Shown: piece after piece, positions 42,832 through 51,182 of the stretch
Layout of the letters: each line of letters starts with the position of its first letter
How positions within the stretch are numbered: the first letter of the stretch is position 1
From: Paraburkholderia rhizosphaerae
Lineage (GTDB): Bacteria; Pseudomonadota; Gammaproteobacteria; Burkholderiales; Burkholderiaceae
NCBI RefSeq assembly: GCF_004366595.1
Contig: NZ_SORE01000011.1
Coordinates: 1 to 64,000, forward strand
Reading direction: 5' to 3'
Length of the DNA: 64,000 nucleotides
The notes under the pieces: generated by a model
Database searches by the model: none
The model's input: only the letters and a program-made list of their open reading frames with translations
What the model was told of the DNA's origin: nothing
Position numbers and translations under genes: made by a program

Positions 42832-43533
42832 TCAGGCTTCAACTGCTGCCTCGACCGACACCGTGATCGGCGCGGGAACGCGCGCGCGCCGGCGCCGTGA
42901 ATGAAGTACCGGTTGCTGCACGCTGATCGCCAGCGGCGTTGCGGCCACCGGGCCTCGCCGCTTGAGGATGTCGATCGCCAGACCATCTTCTGCTGGCCGC
43001 AGGCCAAGCCTTAATGTGGCCGGTGACGCTTGCGTCGCGGCCCATTCCGGGCGGACGACGATGAACAGGGTCTCCGACGACTGTGCCGCCAGATGCAGCC
43101 GTCTCAGCGATGCCTGTGGCACCTGCTGAAGCCAGAGGAGCAAGGCTCCGAAACTACCCGTCCTGAGAATCTGTTCCGCTGCCCAGAGCTTGTCAGCCAT
43201 CCTGGGTGCCTTGATTTGCACGATCGCGTCGAGCGGCAAGCCGATCGACCCGAGTCCGGGTCCATACAGTGGATGGGGTGGCTCAATCAGTCCGACCGGT
43301 CGCTTTCCCAACGATGCAAGGGCAGGTTGCAGGAGTCTCAATTCGCCGATGCCGGAATGCTGCGGCAATAGCTCGATCAGCGCGCCGACCGGCCAGCCGC
43401 CACCGGGCAACTCTGCAGAGAGGGATGCGTAACCGGTCTCAACGGAACGACCGTTTCCGCGCGCGAGCTGCGACGCCCGCCATAGCGACGGGTGAATTTC
43501 ATCAGGGTCGTTACGGTCTACGGCCGAAAACAT
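42832..43533 (-). CDS. imuA: ImuA, translesion synthesis cell-division-inhibitor/RecA-like protein
   Basis: A 233-residue RecA/SulA-related protein of the SOS mutasome. Visible family stretches: LPGGGWPVGALIELLPQHSG, GELRLLQPALASLG, LIEPPHPLYGPGLGSIGLP and SFGALLLWLQQVPQASLRRL. In its usual cassette it is followed by ImuB and DnaE2 (ImuC), which carry out error-prone synthesis. Here imuB is replaced by a recombinase-like gene and neither partner is seen in the window. The start ATG overlaps the preceding stop (TAATG), and the operon begins behind tandem LexA-type boxes at 44288-44319. Confidence 0.88.
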   Translation of the reverse strand: MFSAVDRNDPDEIHPSLWRASQLARGNGRSVETGYASLSAELPGGGWPVGALIELLPQHSGIGELRLLQPALASLGKRPVGLIEPPHPLYGPGLGSIGLPLDAIVQIKAPRMADKLWAAEQILRTGSFGALLLWLQQVPQASLRRLHLAAQSSETLFIVVRPEWAATQASPATLRLGLRPAEDGLAIDILKRRGPVAATPLAISVQQPVLHSRRRRARVPAPITVSVEAAVEA

Positions 43534-43961
43534 TAATCAGGATTCCGATCAGATGACGAAGCGGAATCGAATTCATGCACGAGCGCGCGCATGATCGCAT
43601 AGACCGCCGGCAGCGGGTCATCGTCACGCTGCCAGTCCACGGGCGAGTCAAGATCAGGGCCAGCGAGACGACTGTCGACAAGGCGAGCAAAGCCGTTGCG
43701 GACTGCCTCTGCGTGTCGCCCCTGAAAACCCAGATCCGCAAACGCCTCCTCCTCGATATCGACAAGCAGGCGCCATGTAGGCGCCGGTACCCAATGTCCC
43801 AGCTTTTTCTGATGCAGCAAGCGAAGATAAGGCTGGGCTATCAGTGCGACGACGCGCTGCAGATCCATCGCGGCTCGTTGAGCCGCCCTTTCGAGCGCGA
43901 CAGGATCGACCTCCGCGCTGTCCTCGCCTTCCATCAGCGGGAATTCCAGTTCACCGGACAT
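43533..43961 (-). CDS. Unknown protein upstream of imuA
   Basis: A 142-residue acidic, helical protein. Start at 43961 (MSGELEFPLMEG), with GGAG 6 bases before; a longer frame to 44099 is low-complexity and overlaps the gene before. The folded part includes LIAQPYLRLLHQKKLGHWVP and WRLLVDIEEEAFADLGFQGR. No family recognised. Translation is coupled to imuA through a TAATG overlap, so a role in the SOS response is plausible. Confidence 0.75.
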   Translation of the reverse strand: MSGELEFPLMEGEDSAEVDPVALERAAQRAAMDLQRVVALIAQPYLRLLHQKKLGHWVPAPTWRLLVDIEEEAFADLGFQGRHAEAVRNGFARLVDSRLAGPDLDSPVDWQRDDDPLPAVYAIMRALVHEFDSASSSDRNPD

Positions 43962-43975
43962 GCTCGGCTCCTGGT

Positions 43976-44278
43976 TCAGGTCGCCCGGCGGGCCGCCGGC
44001 GAGCGATGTGACAGCAGCTGACGGATCCGGGCGAGATGCTGGTCCGCCACCCTGTGGTCCGCATCCGCGCGCGTCGACCGACGCGGCGCCGGCGGCCAAA
44101 CACCGAGATAGCGACAGACGGCCGACAGGTACGGTTTCGCCCTGACGCCAGCGAACTGTTCCCGGTTTGCAGCCAGCTGGCGCGAGGCATCGGCCACACG
44201 GGCGTCGCCGACGTGGGTGCGCAGCCAGGCAAGCGTCTGCCGATCGCCGTCGTTGAGGATCCGGACAAGGTGCTCCAT
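43976..44278 (-). CDS. Unknown small protein, first gene of the SOS-type operon
   Basis: A 100-residue protein, ATG 44278 behind GGGGGTG. Sequence is helical and basic (LNDGDRQTLAWLRTHVGDAR; RQLAANREQFAGVRAKPYLS) and the segment RVADASRQLA could be a helix-turn-helix. It starts 9 bases after the LexA-type boxes and ends 14 bases before the next ATG. Family not recognised. Confidence 0.7.
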   Translation of the reverse strand: MEHLVRILNDGDRQTLAWLRTHVGDARVADASRQLAANREQFAGVRAKPYLSAVCRYLGVWPPAPRRSTRADADHRVADQHLARIRQLLSHRSPAARRAT

Positions 44279-44287
44279 ATTCACCCC

Positions 44288-44319
44288 CTGTTTATCCATA
44301 CAGGTGTAAATATATACAG
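44288..44319 (-). promoter_or_regulatory. Two abutting LexA-type boxes (SOS operator)
   Basis: CTGT-TTATCCAT-ACAG at 44288-44303 matches CTGT-N8-ACAG exactly. It abuts GTGT-AAATATAT-ACAG at 44304-44319, one base off consensus and with the AT-rich centre typical of good boxes. They lie 10-41 bases before the ATG of the operon that contains imuA, a known LexA-regulated gene in other bacteria. Confidence 0.8.
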
Positions 44320-44430
44320 CCTTCCGGTAAAGGACAAGCAGGACGCGCCAGGGTACGCGTCCCAAGCTCGCCCGGGTGATTCCGCCCGGATATATCGTAT
44401 GATTTAATCCCCGCTAAACTGAGAGAAACC

Positions 44431-45000
44431 GTGTACGCCCCGAGATTCGCCGCCTGCGTATTCATCCTGGCCACTGCCGCCGCATGCTCAAGCAAGCAGG
44501 ACGCCAACACCTCCAACTTCGAGGAGGCAGTCACCGCCGGTCTGGCCAGGGGGCCTAGCATGTGCAGAACGATCTCGTTCAACTGGCCGAATGTTGCCCA
44601 GGATTCCGAGCCAGATACGCCACTGATGACCGCGTTGAGCAAGGCTGGCGTGTTAAAAGCTGAGCCAGTGTCAGTCACAGGCTGGTTGGGCCGACGTTAT
44701 CCGGGACACCAGTACACGCCGACTGACGAGGGCAAGAAATACATAACGCCTGACGGCACCATCTGCTACGGCAAGGCCAAACTCGTGAAGATACTGAGCT
44801 GGGATCCGGTCGTAAAAGTCGCGGGCACTTCGTTTACCAAAGTGTATTTCACGTATCGCATCGACGGTTTGCCCGAATGGGCGTTGCGACCGGACGTCCA
44901 GGCCACCTTTCCCAATCTTGCATCAGCGGTACAAGGTCAGGAGCACGCACGGATGGCGATGCCGATGGCGCTAGCGGACGGGCACTGGCAGGGGGAGTGA
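44431..45000 (+). CDS. Putative lipoprotein, unknown function
   Basis: A 189-residue protein starting at GTG 44431 behind GAGAGAAA. Signal peptide with lipobox ending ATAAAC, Cys19 followed by SSKQ (outer-membrane sorting expected). The mature part has two Cys (CRTISFNWPN; GTICYGKAKLVKI) that could pair, and an FTKVYFTYRIDGLPEWAL strand-rich stretch. No family recognised. It is divergent from the SOS operon and convergent with the second UvrD-like helicase, 15 bases from its stop. Confidence 0.75.
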   Translation: MYAPRFAACVFILATAAACSSKQDANTSNFEEAVTAGLARGPSMCRTISFNWPNVAQDSEPDTPLMTALSKAGVLKAEPVSVTGWLGRRYPGHQYTPTDEGKKYITPDGTICYGKAKLVKILSWDPVVKVAGTSFTKVYFTYRIDGLPEWALRPDVQATFPNLASAVQGQEHARMAMPMALADGHWQGE

Positions 45001-45015
45001 TTCCGGCTACAAGTG

Positions 45016-46482
45016 TCAGGTGCGCTTGTGGAGTAACCGCAAAAGTTCCTCGCGGAGCTCCGAGATGTCGAGTACGTGCTGTGCGCGCGTGATCGCGACA
45101 TAAAGCAGGCGCATTTCTTCGTCGTCCACGCTCAGGCGACCGTCGACCACTCCGAACCGGAAATCATTCACCACCTTCACGCGTTTCCATTCCAGTCCTT
45201 TGGCGCGATGCACGGTGGAGATAACGTAGTCTGCAACCGGCTCTGGTGTCGCGCGGCGAGCGAGCGCCCGAACGTAACCGGTACCGCATTCCTCGACGAT
45301 CCGGACGATTGGCAGAAGATCGCGCCCGACCGCACTCCGGGCGAACGACTGTACCTCACCCCAGTTTTCGAAAAGTGAAAAAGCGGCAGGACGATAGGCA
45401 CGCCTTCCCGCGATTAGCTGGTCGGCACCATCCGCGAACGCTTCGATTTCGGCCGCGCTCATGCGGATCGCCGGCTTATGGCCCATCTCCAGCCCTGCAG
45501 CCAGGTGCCAGATGGCGGTCGCATTCTTCCTGCACAGGATGGCGTCAACCGGCGGTGCGATCGACGGGTCCTCAACCATAATTGAGCCAATCGTATTCTG
45601 GCCTCGAATCGGTGTACGCTCGCCAAGCAGGCCAAGCAGACGGCTTGCGAGCGCTGCGAAAGTAGGACCGAAGCGGAAGGATTCCGACAATGCGAGTTCG
45701 GGCGCCTCGATGGACGCCATTGCATTGATCGCGCCTCGCCATTCGTATATCTGCTGGTAGGGGTCGCCGACGTAGATGATCTGTGCATGACGCTGTCGCC
45801 CAAGCACCGACAGCATGACACCGTCACTGTCCTGCGCTTCGTCGAAAAGAATGAAGTCGGCATCCAGACGCGGATTGGACAATGCCCAGACCTTCAGGAC
45901 GACGTCTGGTCCGATCGCCTGATGTGTCCGGGGAGCAATGCTTTCCTCCCACAGACGGGCGACATAGGGCAGTAGCGCCTCACGCAGCCATTGCGCGGCC
46001 GCCTCGTCGATTTTTTCGTCCACGGGGACGTGCAACGCTTCAGGCGAGAGCTGCGCCGAGCGGCAGAAGCGACCAAGGCCATCGACGATCATCCGGCCGA
46101 TGTCGAATGGAGTAATCTCGAGCGCCTTGCCCGTGATGCCGGGCAATTCCAGCGCACCCAGCTGATAGCGCGCAGCCAGTTCGTGCGGCAGTTCGGCGGG
46201 AAGATCCAGGCGCGAACGCAGCGCTGCGCCGACCGATGCATAGGCGACCGAGTGCATCGTACGCGAGACGACGTTCGGCGGGAAACCGCGGCGCGCATGT
46301 TCTGCGATCTCCCGGTTAAAGGCAAGATAGCTGCCTCGTTTGTCTGCGAGGCGGCTGGCAACGAGCCGCAGTGTCGACGTCTTTCCTGCTCCGGCAAATG
46401 CCTTGATTTTCAGGTTGCGGCCGTGAATAACTGCATCCACGATCGCGTCCTGTTCAGCAGTGGGAGTGAATGAACGTGACAT
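45016..46482 (-). CDS. UvrD-like superfamily 1 helicase, paralogue 2
   Basis: A 488-residue protein collinear with the helicase at 39624-41096. Motif I is AFAGAGKTSTLRL, motif II ILFDEAQDSDGVM, motif III VGDPYQQIYEWRGA, motif V STVHRAKGLEWKRV and motif VI RLLYVAITRAQHVL. The blocks RFCRSAQLSPEALHVPVDEK and LRLDADFILFDEAQ are shared almost word for word. The start at 46482 (MSRSFTPTAEQ) is preferred to 46536. It is divergent from the TIGR02391 gene, 141 bases away, so it may belong with that candidate defence cluster. Confidence 0.88.
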   Translation of the reverse strand: MSRSFTPTAEQDAIVDAVIHGRNLKIKAFAGAGKTSTLRLVASRLADKRGSYLAFNREIAEHARRGFPPNVVSRTMHSVAYASVGAALRSRLDLPAELPHELAARYQLGALELPGITGKALEITPFDIGRMIVDGLGRFCRSAQLSPEALHVPVDEKIDEAAAQWLREALLPYVARLWEESIAPRTHQAIGPDVVLKVWALSNPRLDADFILFDEAQDSDGVMLSVLGRQRHAQIIYVGDPYQQIYEWRGAINAMASIEAPELALSESFRFGPTFAALASRLLGLLGERTPIRGQNTIGSIMVEDPSIAPPVDAILCRKNATAIWHLAAGLEMGHKPAIRMSAAEIEAFADGADQLIAGRRAYRPAAFSLFENWGEVQSFARSAVGRDLLPIVRIVEECGTGYVRALARRATPEPVADYVISTVHRAKGLEWKRVKVVNDFRFGVVDGRLSVDDEEMRLLYVAITRAQHVLDISELREELLRLLHKRT

Positions 46483-46622
46483 GCGAGAGCCGCCAGGAAA
46501 TCCGTAGTGTGCCCGAAACTCGCTCGCGAGCAGCACTCCATCCGCGGCGGCGGCGCAAAAGGGACTGCTGCGCAGCTTACCGACGTAAAATGCTTTCGAC
46601 TCTTACACAACGACAACTAACA

Positions 46623-47378
46623 ATGGACTCAAAAACCTATAGCTGGTTTATGCGGGCGTGTGAAAAACTGGATGAAATCCAGCGTGAGTGCGTAAAATGG
46701 GCTGATGCGCCCTCAAATGTGTTCCAAGGTTCTCGTCGTTTTGCTTGGTCACTCGGGTACCAAGACGTATCGAAACTGTTCGACGATTTTCTAGACATCT
46801 GGCATGAGCGGATGCGACCGTATAAATGGTCAAAAGAGACCATGCGACTCGTCAGATTCGAACATCAACGTGACTACCATTCATTCATCTTTGTCGAAAT
46901 TGCAAAGCTGCGAGAAGCAGCGAGATTGGAATTGGACACCCATTCCGACGGACGAAGCGATCCCAACATCCCACTTTTCGACCTACTTCACCCAATCATC
47001 GCAAATCGCGCGTGGGACTTGTATACGGCGGCGCATTACAGGGCGGCTGTTGAGACTTCGATAACGGCTGTTTTTGACTACATCAGGGTACGGGCCGATC
47101 TGCAACTCGATGGCCAACAATTGGTCACGGAGGCATTTAAATTAGAGGGTGGCAGGCTAGTCGTCAGCACACTCGAGACAGAGTCTGGACGGAACGAGCA
47201 GAAAGGTTTTATAAACATCTTGACCGGTGCTTATCAGGCCATCCGAAATCCGCTCGCGCACTCGACAATTCATCGGCTATGGCAAAAAGAAGCTGCGGAA
47301 CATTTAGTTTTCGCAAGTCTTCTCGCACGCACCGTTGACCATGCTACTGGAGTCGATCAACTTCCATCAGAAGTGTAA
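46623..47378 (+). CDS. TIGR02391 (Ymh) family protein
   Basis: A 251-residue protein. The C-terminal half is the TIGR02391/Ymh domain: HPIIANRAWDLYTAAHYRAA near residue 120, LQLDGQQLVTEAFKLEGGRL, ETESGRNEQKGFINILTGAY near 195, and IRNPLAHSTIHRLWQKEAAE near 220. The family is common in defence neighbourhoods and has HEPN-like RNxxxH character (RNPLAH is visible here). That suggests a nuclease or an RNA/DNA-binding role, not shown. ATG 46623 is the first in-frame Met after a stop-poor leader. Codon use is more AT-rich than in surrounding genes, a sign of transfer. It begins a rightward set with an AlbA_2-type and an Mrr-type gene. Confidence 0.85.
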   Translation: MDSKTYSWFMRACEKLDEIQRECVKWADAPSNVFQGSRRFAWSLGYQDVSKLFDDFLDIWHERMRPYKWSKETMRLVRFEHQRDYHSFIFVEIAKLREAARLELDTHSDGRSDPNIPLFDLLHPIIANRAWDLYTAAHYRAAVETSITAVFDYIRVRADLQLDGQQLVTEAFKLEGGRLVVSTLETESGRNEQKGFINILTGAYQAIRNPLAHSTIHRLWQKEAAEHLVFASLLARTVDHATGVDQLPSEV

Positions 47379-47548
47379 GCTCGCTTCGGCCAAAGCCGTC
47401 CAGGCGACCTGTCCTTAAATCGTAGAGCGACGAAATGAAATTGCCCACGAGAGCGATTTGCAACCGCGTGCCGGAGACCGTATTAATTTCGTCACCGTTG
47501 CGACAATGAAATTGTCAATCGGCGTAGACCGGATTCGATATCACACTG

Positions 47549-47830
47549 GTGCCGACGTGGGCGGCAATCGACGAGCTACGATTGGTTGCCAACACGGTGA
47601 AGCACGCCGACGGCGACTCTGCGGACTTGCTGAAGGCAGCGCGGCCCGAGTTCTTCGAACCGGAGCATGCGACGGGCGAAATCACGACGATGCCCTTTCG
47701 TTACGAGCCTCGTGTCTATCGACCCATGTCCGGAGAAGACCTGTACCTCACGGTGGCCGATCTGCGAGCGTAAGGCCGCGCGATGATCGAATTCTGGGAT
47801 GAATTTGCGGATGCTCTGGAACATGCGTAG
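47549..47830 (+). pseudogene. Remnant of a HEPN-like gene
   Basis: A 75-codon open stretch (AAIDELRLVANTVKHADGDS, then FEPRVYRPMSGEDLYLTVAD as split by residues, ending at TAA 47771-47773) is followed in the same frame by AMIEFWDEFADALEHA up to a TAG. Read together this is the C-terminal end of a larger protein with an internal stop and no N terminus. The NTVKHADG motif recalls HEPN/abortive-infection helices. Confidence 0.5.
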
Positions 47831-47872
47831 CAGTGCATTCAGGCAGTGGACATCAATATCAACGAGGGGAAA

Positions 47873-49267
47873 ATGTCAGACGTCAATCGGGAACACATCG
47901 AGCAGCTGGTCAAGCAACCGGGCGAAAGTCTGGTCGTTGAGATCAAGACGTGGATCTCAACGGACGATCCGGCAGGACGAGCCAAAATCATCAAGGGAGC
48001 GATTGCTCTCCGAAACCGGGGCGGCGGTTATCTTGTGATCGGATTCGACGACAAGACAATGACGCCAGACAAAGACAGTGCACCAAAAGATGTGCGCTCG
48101 ACCTTCCATGTCGACGTGATCCAAGGGCTGGTCACGAAGTATGCGTCTCAGGCGTTCGAGATCGCGGTCGAGTTTGTTGAACACGATGACGTCATTCATC
48201 CCGTTATTGTCGTGCCGCCAGGAGTTCGTACGCCCGTTTTCGCAAAACAGCAGCTGACGGGCGACGGTGGAAAGATGCTCGTTGAGCGCGATGTCGCCTA
48301 TGTCCGCACACTGAACAGCAACAACACACCGAGTACGGCAAAGGCGCAGTATAGGGATTGGGACGAACTTTGCGAGATCTGCTTCAACAATCGTGAGGCC
48401 GACATCGGGCGGTTTCTTCGCCGACACCTTGCAGCTGCTGACCCTAGCGCGCTTCGCGAATTCGCTTTGACATTGGCCGGAAATGGGCCAGTTAAGGAAT
48501 CTGTCCGTGAACGCCTCGACAAAATCATGGCGGAAGGGCTGGGGCGCTTCCTGGCTGTGACGAAGGAGCAGGGCAGCCTGCCAAAGCACGGGTCTTGGGA
48601 AGTCGCGTTGATCATCGATGGCCAGTTCCCGCCGCAGACTGGCCTCGATGAATTCGCGAATCTATTGAGCGCAAGCAATCCGTCGCTGAGCGGCTGGCCC
48701 GTGTGGCTGAACAGTCGTACGTTCCAGGACGCAGATAAGCGCCCCTATGTATTTGACAGTGCGTGGGAGACGTTGATCGTCGCACTCGACCCGAACACCT
48801 TCACGCACGTCGACTTCATGCGCGTGCATCCGAATGGCAGCTTCTATAGCTATCGAGCGCTTGACGACGATATCTCATCGGGCACCCGCGCTCCGACGCC
48901 GGGCACCGCACTTGACATCGTCCTGCCCATCACGCGCGTAGGCGAAACCATCGCTGTCGGACTGTCGTTCGCGAGGGCGCTCCAGGCGGACGAACAGACT
49001 AACCTGCAATTCCTGTTCCGTTGGACCGGCCTGAAAGATCGCGTGCTCATGTCATGGGTTGAACCTGGACGTCATGTCAACCCGCGCACATCGCGCCAAG
49101 ACGTCGTGACATCCACGCTAACTGTCCCCCTCGACACCGCACCGAGCACGATCGTCGAGTACGTCAAAGCGGCGATCCAGCCACTCTATCAGGTGTTCGA
49201 CGGCTTCACGATGCCGGACTCAGTCGTCGAAGGCCTGATCCAGAGGATGCTTGCACGGCGCTTTTAA
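47873..49267 (+). CDS. AlbA_2/Schlafen-type DNA-binding domain protein
   Basis: A 464-residue protein. Residues 10-150 are an AlbA_2 (Schlafen-like) domain: GESLVVEIKTWIS, AKIIKGAIALRNRGGGYLVI and GFDDKTMTPD. The remainder (about 165-464) is of unknown fold, with WPVWLNSRTFQDADKRPYVF and FMRVHPNGSFYSYRALDDD motifs. AlbA_2/Schlafen proteins bind nucleic acids, and some cleave RNA in defence systems. ATG 47873 behind GAGGGGAAA is used; 47846 is possible. It lies 57 bases before the Mrr-type nuclease gene, on the same strand, and the pair is probably one operon. Confidence 0.85.
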   Translation: MSDVNREHIEQLVKQPGESLVVEIKTWISTDDPAGRAKIIKGAIALRNRGGGYLVIGFDDKTMTPDKDSAPKDVRSTFHVDVIQGLVTKYASQAFEIAVEFVEHDDVIHPVIVVPPGVRTPVFAKQQLTGDGGKMLVERDVAYVRTLNSNNTPSTAKAQYRDWDELCEICFNNREADIGRFLRRHLAAADPSALREFALTLAGNGPVKESVRERLDKIMAEGLGRFLAVTKEQGSLPKHGSWEVALIIDGQFPPQTGLDEFANLLSASNPSLSGWPVWLNSRTFQDADKRPYVFDSAWETLIVALDPNTFTHVDFMRVHPNGSFYSYRALDDDISSGTRAPTPGTALDIVLPITRVGETIAVGLSFARALQADEQTNLQFLFRWTGLKDRVLMSWVEPGRHVNPRTSRQDVVTSTLTVPLDTAPSTIVEYVKAAIQPLYQVFDGFTMPDSVVEGLIQRMLARRF

Positions 49268-49324
49268 CCTGCACAAAGCAGCGGATACAGAACGCAAGTT
49301 CAAGTTTACGACTTGGGAGCCAAC

Positions 49325-50494
49325 ATGGTCGCGGCAACACGAACGCTCAATCCGCTCCACTTCGAAGACCTCGAACCCAAGCGGTTCGAAGACTTGATAC
49401 GGCAGCTGGTCTACGACTTCAAGCCATGGCGCCGCCTCGAGGCAACTGGTCGAGCTGGATCCGATGACGGCTTCGATGCGCGTGGATACGAGATTGTCGA
49501 AACGGAGCCGCCGTCGGCGTCAGAGACCGATGACGAAGAGGTCACGGTGGTCGGTAGTGGTGACCGGCTGTGGCTCGTTCAATGCAAGCGCGAGCGTGCA
49601 ATCGGGCCAACGAAACTTCTGCAGTACCTGAACGAGATCCGACTGGCCCATGGCGAGGTACTGCACGGCATCATCTTTGCTGCGGCGTGCGATTTCTCGA
49701 AGACCGCGCGGGATCGATTCCGCCACCAATGTGCTGCGATGGGCTTGCAGGAATGGCACCTCTGGGGGAAAGCGGAGATCGAGGATCGACTGTATCGGCC
49801 GGAGAATGACGGGCTGCTGTTCGCGTACTTCGGCGTGTCACTGACCATTCGCCGGCGTTCACAGCGTACAGAGCTGCGTGCCAAACTGGCGATGAAACGC
49901 AAGGCGATCCGACTGCTCGAGTCTGCCGAGAACAGCACGGTGCTGCTTCGTTCGCCCGACGCGACCACGTATCCCGACCACGAAGAGATACTGAACTTCG
50001 ACAAGCAGCCGCAATGGTTCGTTCGGAAGTATCTGGGCCTTTGCCACGATGGTCTCGAGTTCTTGACGCGCCGTCATTTCGCCTACCTCGCCGATGATGA
50101 GGAAATCTGGGACGCGATGTTCTGCTGCAACGAAGCCATTAACCTGGGCGGCGAGACGCCGTGGCCGGTTCCTCAGATTGACAGCGCGATACGCGCCGAA
50201 GCTCTGCGAGTGTGGAAGCAGCTCCCGGCTGAAAATCGCGTTTGGCTCGACGTCGTCGCTGTCATCCCGTTCGAAAGCATCCTGGACATTGACGATATCG
50301 GTGATGAGTTCGTCAGCGATCCGCATATCTATGTCCCGTTCAATGGAGAGAGTGGGCCATTCGCGCATGCGTGCGGGCGCATCGCGAGATTCACTGATTG
50401 GAGTGGCCCTCATCATTGGATTCAAGACGAAGAAATACACCGCGTCGATAAGTTCCCTGCGCATCTTCGCCATCGACCCGTCTCTCAATCCTGA
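49325..50494 (+). CDS. Mrr-type restriction endonuclease-like protein
   Basis: A 389-residue protein. The N-terminal nuclease domain shows HFEDLEPKRFEDLIRQLVYD, ATGRAGSDDGFDARGYE (catalytic Asp) and LWLVQCKRE (the QxK of Mrr-like PD-(D/E)XK enzymes) by about residue 85. IFAAACDFSKTARDRFRHQC and LQEWHLWGKAEIEDRL follow, as in Mrr_cat proteins. The C-terminal part (about 180-389) is unassigned. ATG 49325 has GGGAG upstream. Such enzymes cut foreign or modified DNA. No methyltransferase is near, so it would act either on modified DNA or as an effector with the AlbA_2-type partner. The stop is followed by an apparent element end at 50548. Confidence 0.85.
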   Translation: MVAATRTLNPLHFEDLEPKRFEDLIRQLVYDFKPWRRLEATGRAGSDDGFDARGYEIVETEPPSASETDDEEVTVVGSGDRLWLVQCKRERAIGPTKLLQYLNEIRLAHGEVLHGIIFAAACDFSKTARDRFRHQCAAMGLQEWHLWGKAEIEDRLYRPENDGLLFAYFGVSLTIRRRSQRTELRAKLAMKRKAIRLLESAENSTVLLRSPDATTYPDHEEILNFDKQPQWFVRKYLGLCHDGLEFLTRRHFAYLADDEEIWDAMFCCNEAINLGGETPWPVPQIDSAIRAEALRVWKQLPAENRVWLDVVAVIPFESILDIDDIGDEFVSDPHIYVPFNGESGPFAHACGRIARFTDWSGPHHWIQDEEIHRVDKFPAHLRHRPVSQS

Positions 50495-50547
50495 TGAACA
50501 ACTAGTGCGCGCATAAGCGACGCAAGCGTACGCCAGGTGTCCGGTAA

Positions 50548-50733
50548 GGGGTGCCTTCAGGATTTGGAATTTAAAGCACGATAGCCGCACTGCAGCCTCA
50601 AGAAAATCAAGAAGTTACTGCTGATGGCGAGGCCCTGTTTGCGTGAGCAAACGCACTAACTGCGCCAAGCCTTATGTGGCAAGGACTTTCGGGCAGCTAG
50701 CGTACATAAAAGTCCGAATCCTGAAGGCACCCC
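50548..50733. mobile_element. Miniature element with Tn3-type inverted repeats
   Basis: A 186-bp segment whose ends are inverted repeats of about 41 bases with roughly 7 mismatches. Both start with GGGGTGCCTTCAGGATT and continue GGA-TTT-A-G-ACG-TAGC-GC. GGGG tips and length near 38 bases are Tn3-family features, and the body has no gene, as in Tn3-derived miniature elements. No 5-bp target duplication is visible (GGTAA left, ATCAG right). It ends the TnsA-like frame. Confidence 0.75.
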
Positions 50734-51140
50734 ATCAGGCACGGCAACATGCGCTGCCAGTTTTCAATCCAGACTCGCGCGGCGGCCAGTTCGGCCGGCG
50801 CAACCCGCCGGATCGTACATGTGTCTACGTCGAGAACTCGATCTGGCTTCGTTGCATCGACTTCGCAAGACCGATCATCAAGGATAACTAATTCATTCCG
50901 ATCAACATAACGAACCCAGAAGTCCGCGAGTCGCTTGTGCCTGTCAATCTGTATGTACCCCGGCCGCTCACAGAAGGCGACTACTAACGGATCGGCTTCG
51001 AGCAACACCCACTGCTCAACCAGGGCGCGGCGATAGAACGTCATCCGGCGTGCGAGCTTGGGGCTGAACGCTTCGAACCGATGTGCTCCGCGCGGACGGG
51101 CGAGCGCGACCGGCTCTGCGGTGTGCAGAGAATGTTCCAT
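50697..51140 (-). pseudogene. TnsA-like endonuclease fragment
   Basis: A 147-residue frame; only about 50734-51140 is the original gene. It has the TnsA N-terminal pattern VEQWVLLEADPLVVAFCERP, then RLADFWVRYVDRNELVILDD, which gives the PD-(D/E)XK acidic residues. The last residues come from the miniature element inserted into its 3' part. TnsA cuts the 5' ends in Tn7-like transposition. TnsB and TnsC are absent, so only a transposon end is left, with repeats at 51183-51311. Confidence 0.6.
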
Positions 51141-51182
51141 AAGATCAACCGCTTACGGGCGGGATTCGAAGTGTAGGAGGCG

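Noticed and set aside
49859..50590. Long minus-strand open frame (243 codons) opposite the Mrr-type gene
   Set aside because: It is antisense to a gene with a recognisable nuclease domain, has no family pattern of its own and runs into the miniature element.
50543..50738. Target-site duplication around the miniature element
   Set aside because: The five bases on each side (GGTAA and ATCAG) do not match, so no duplication is claimed.
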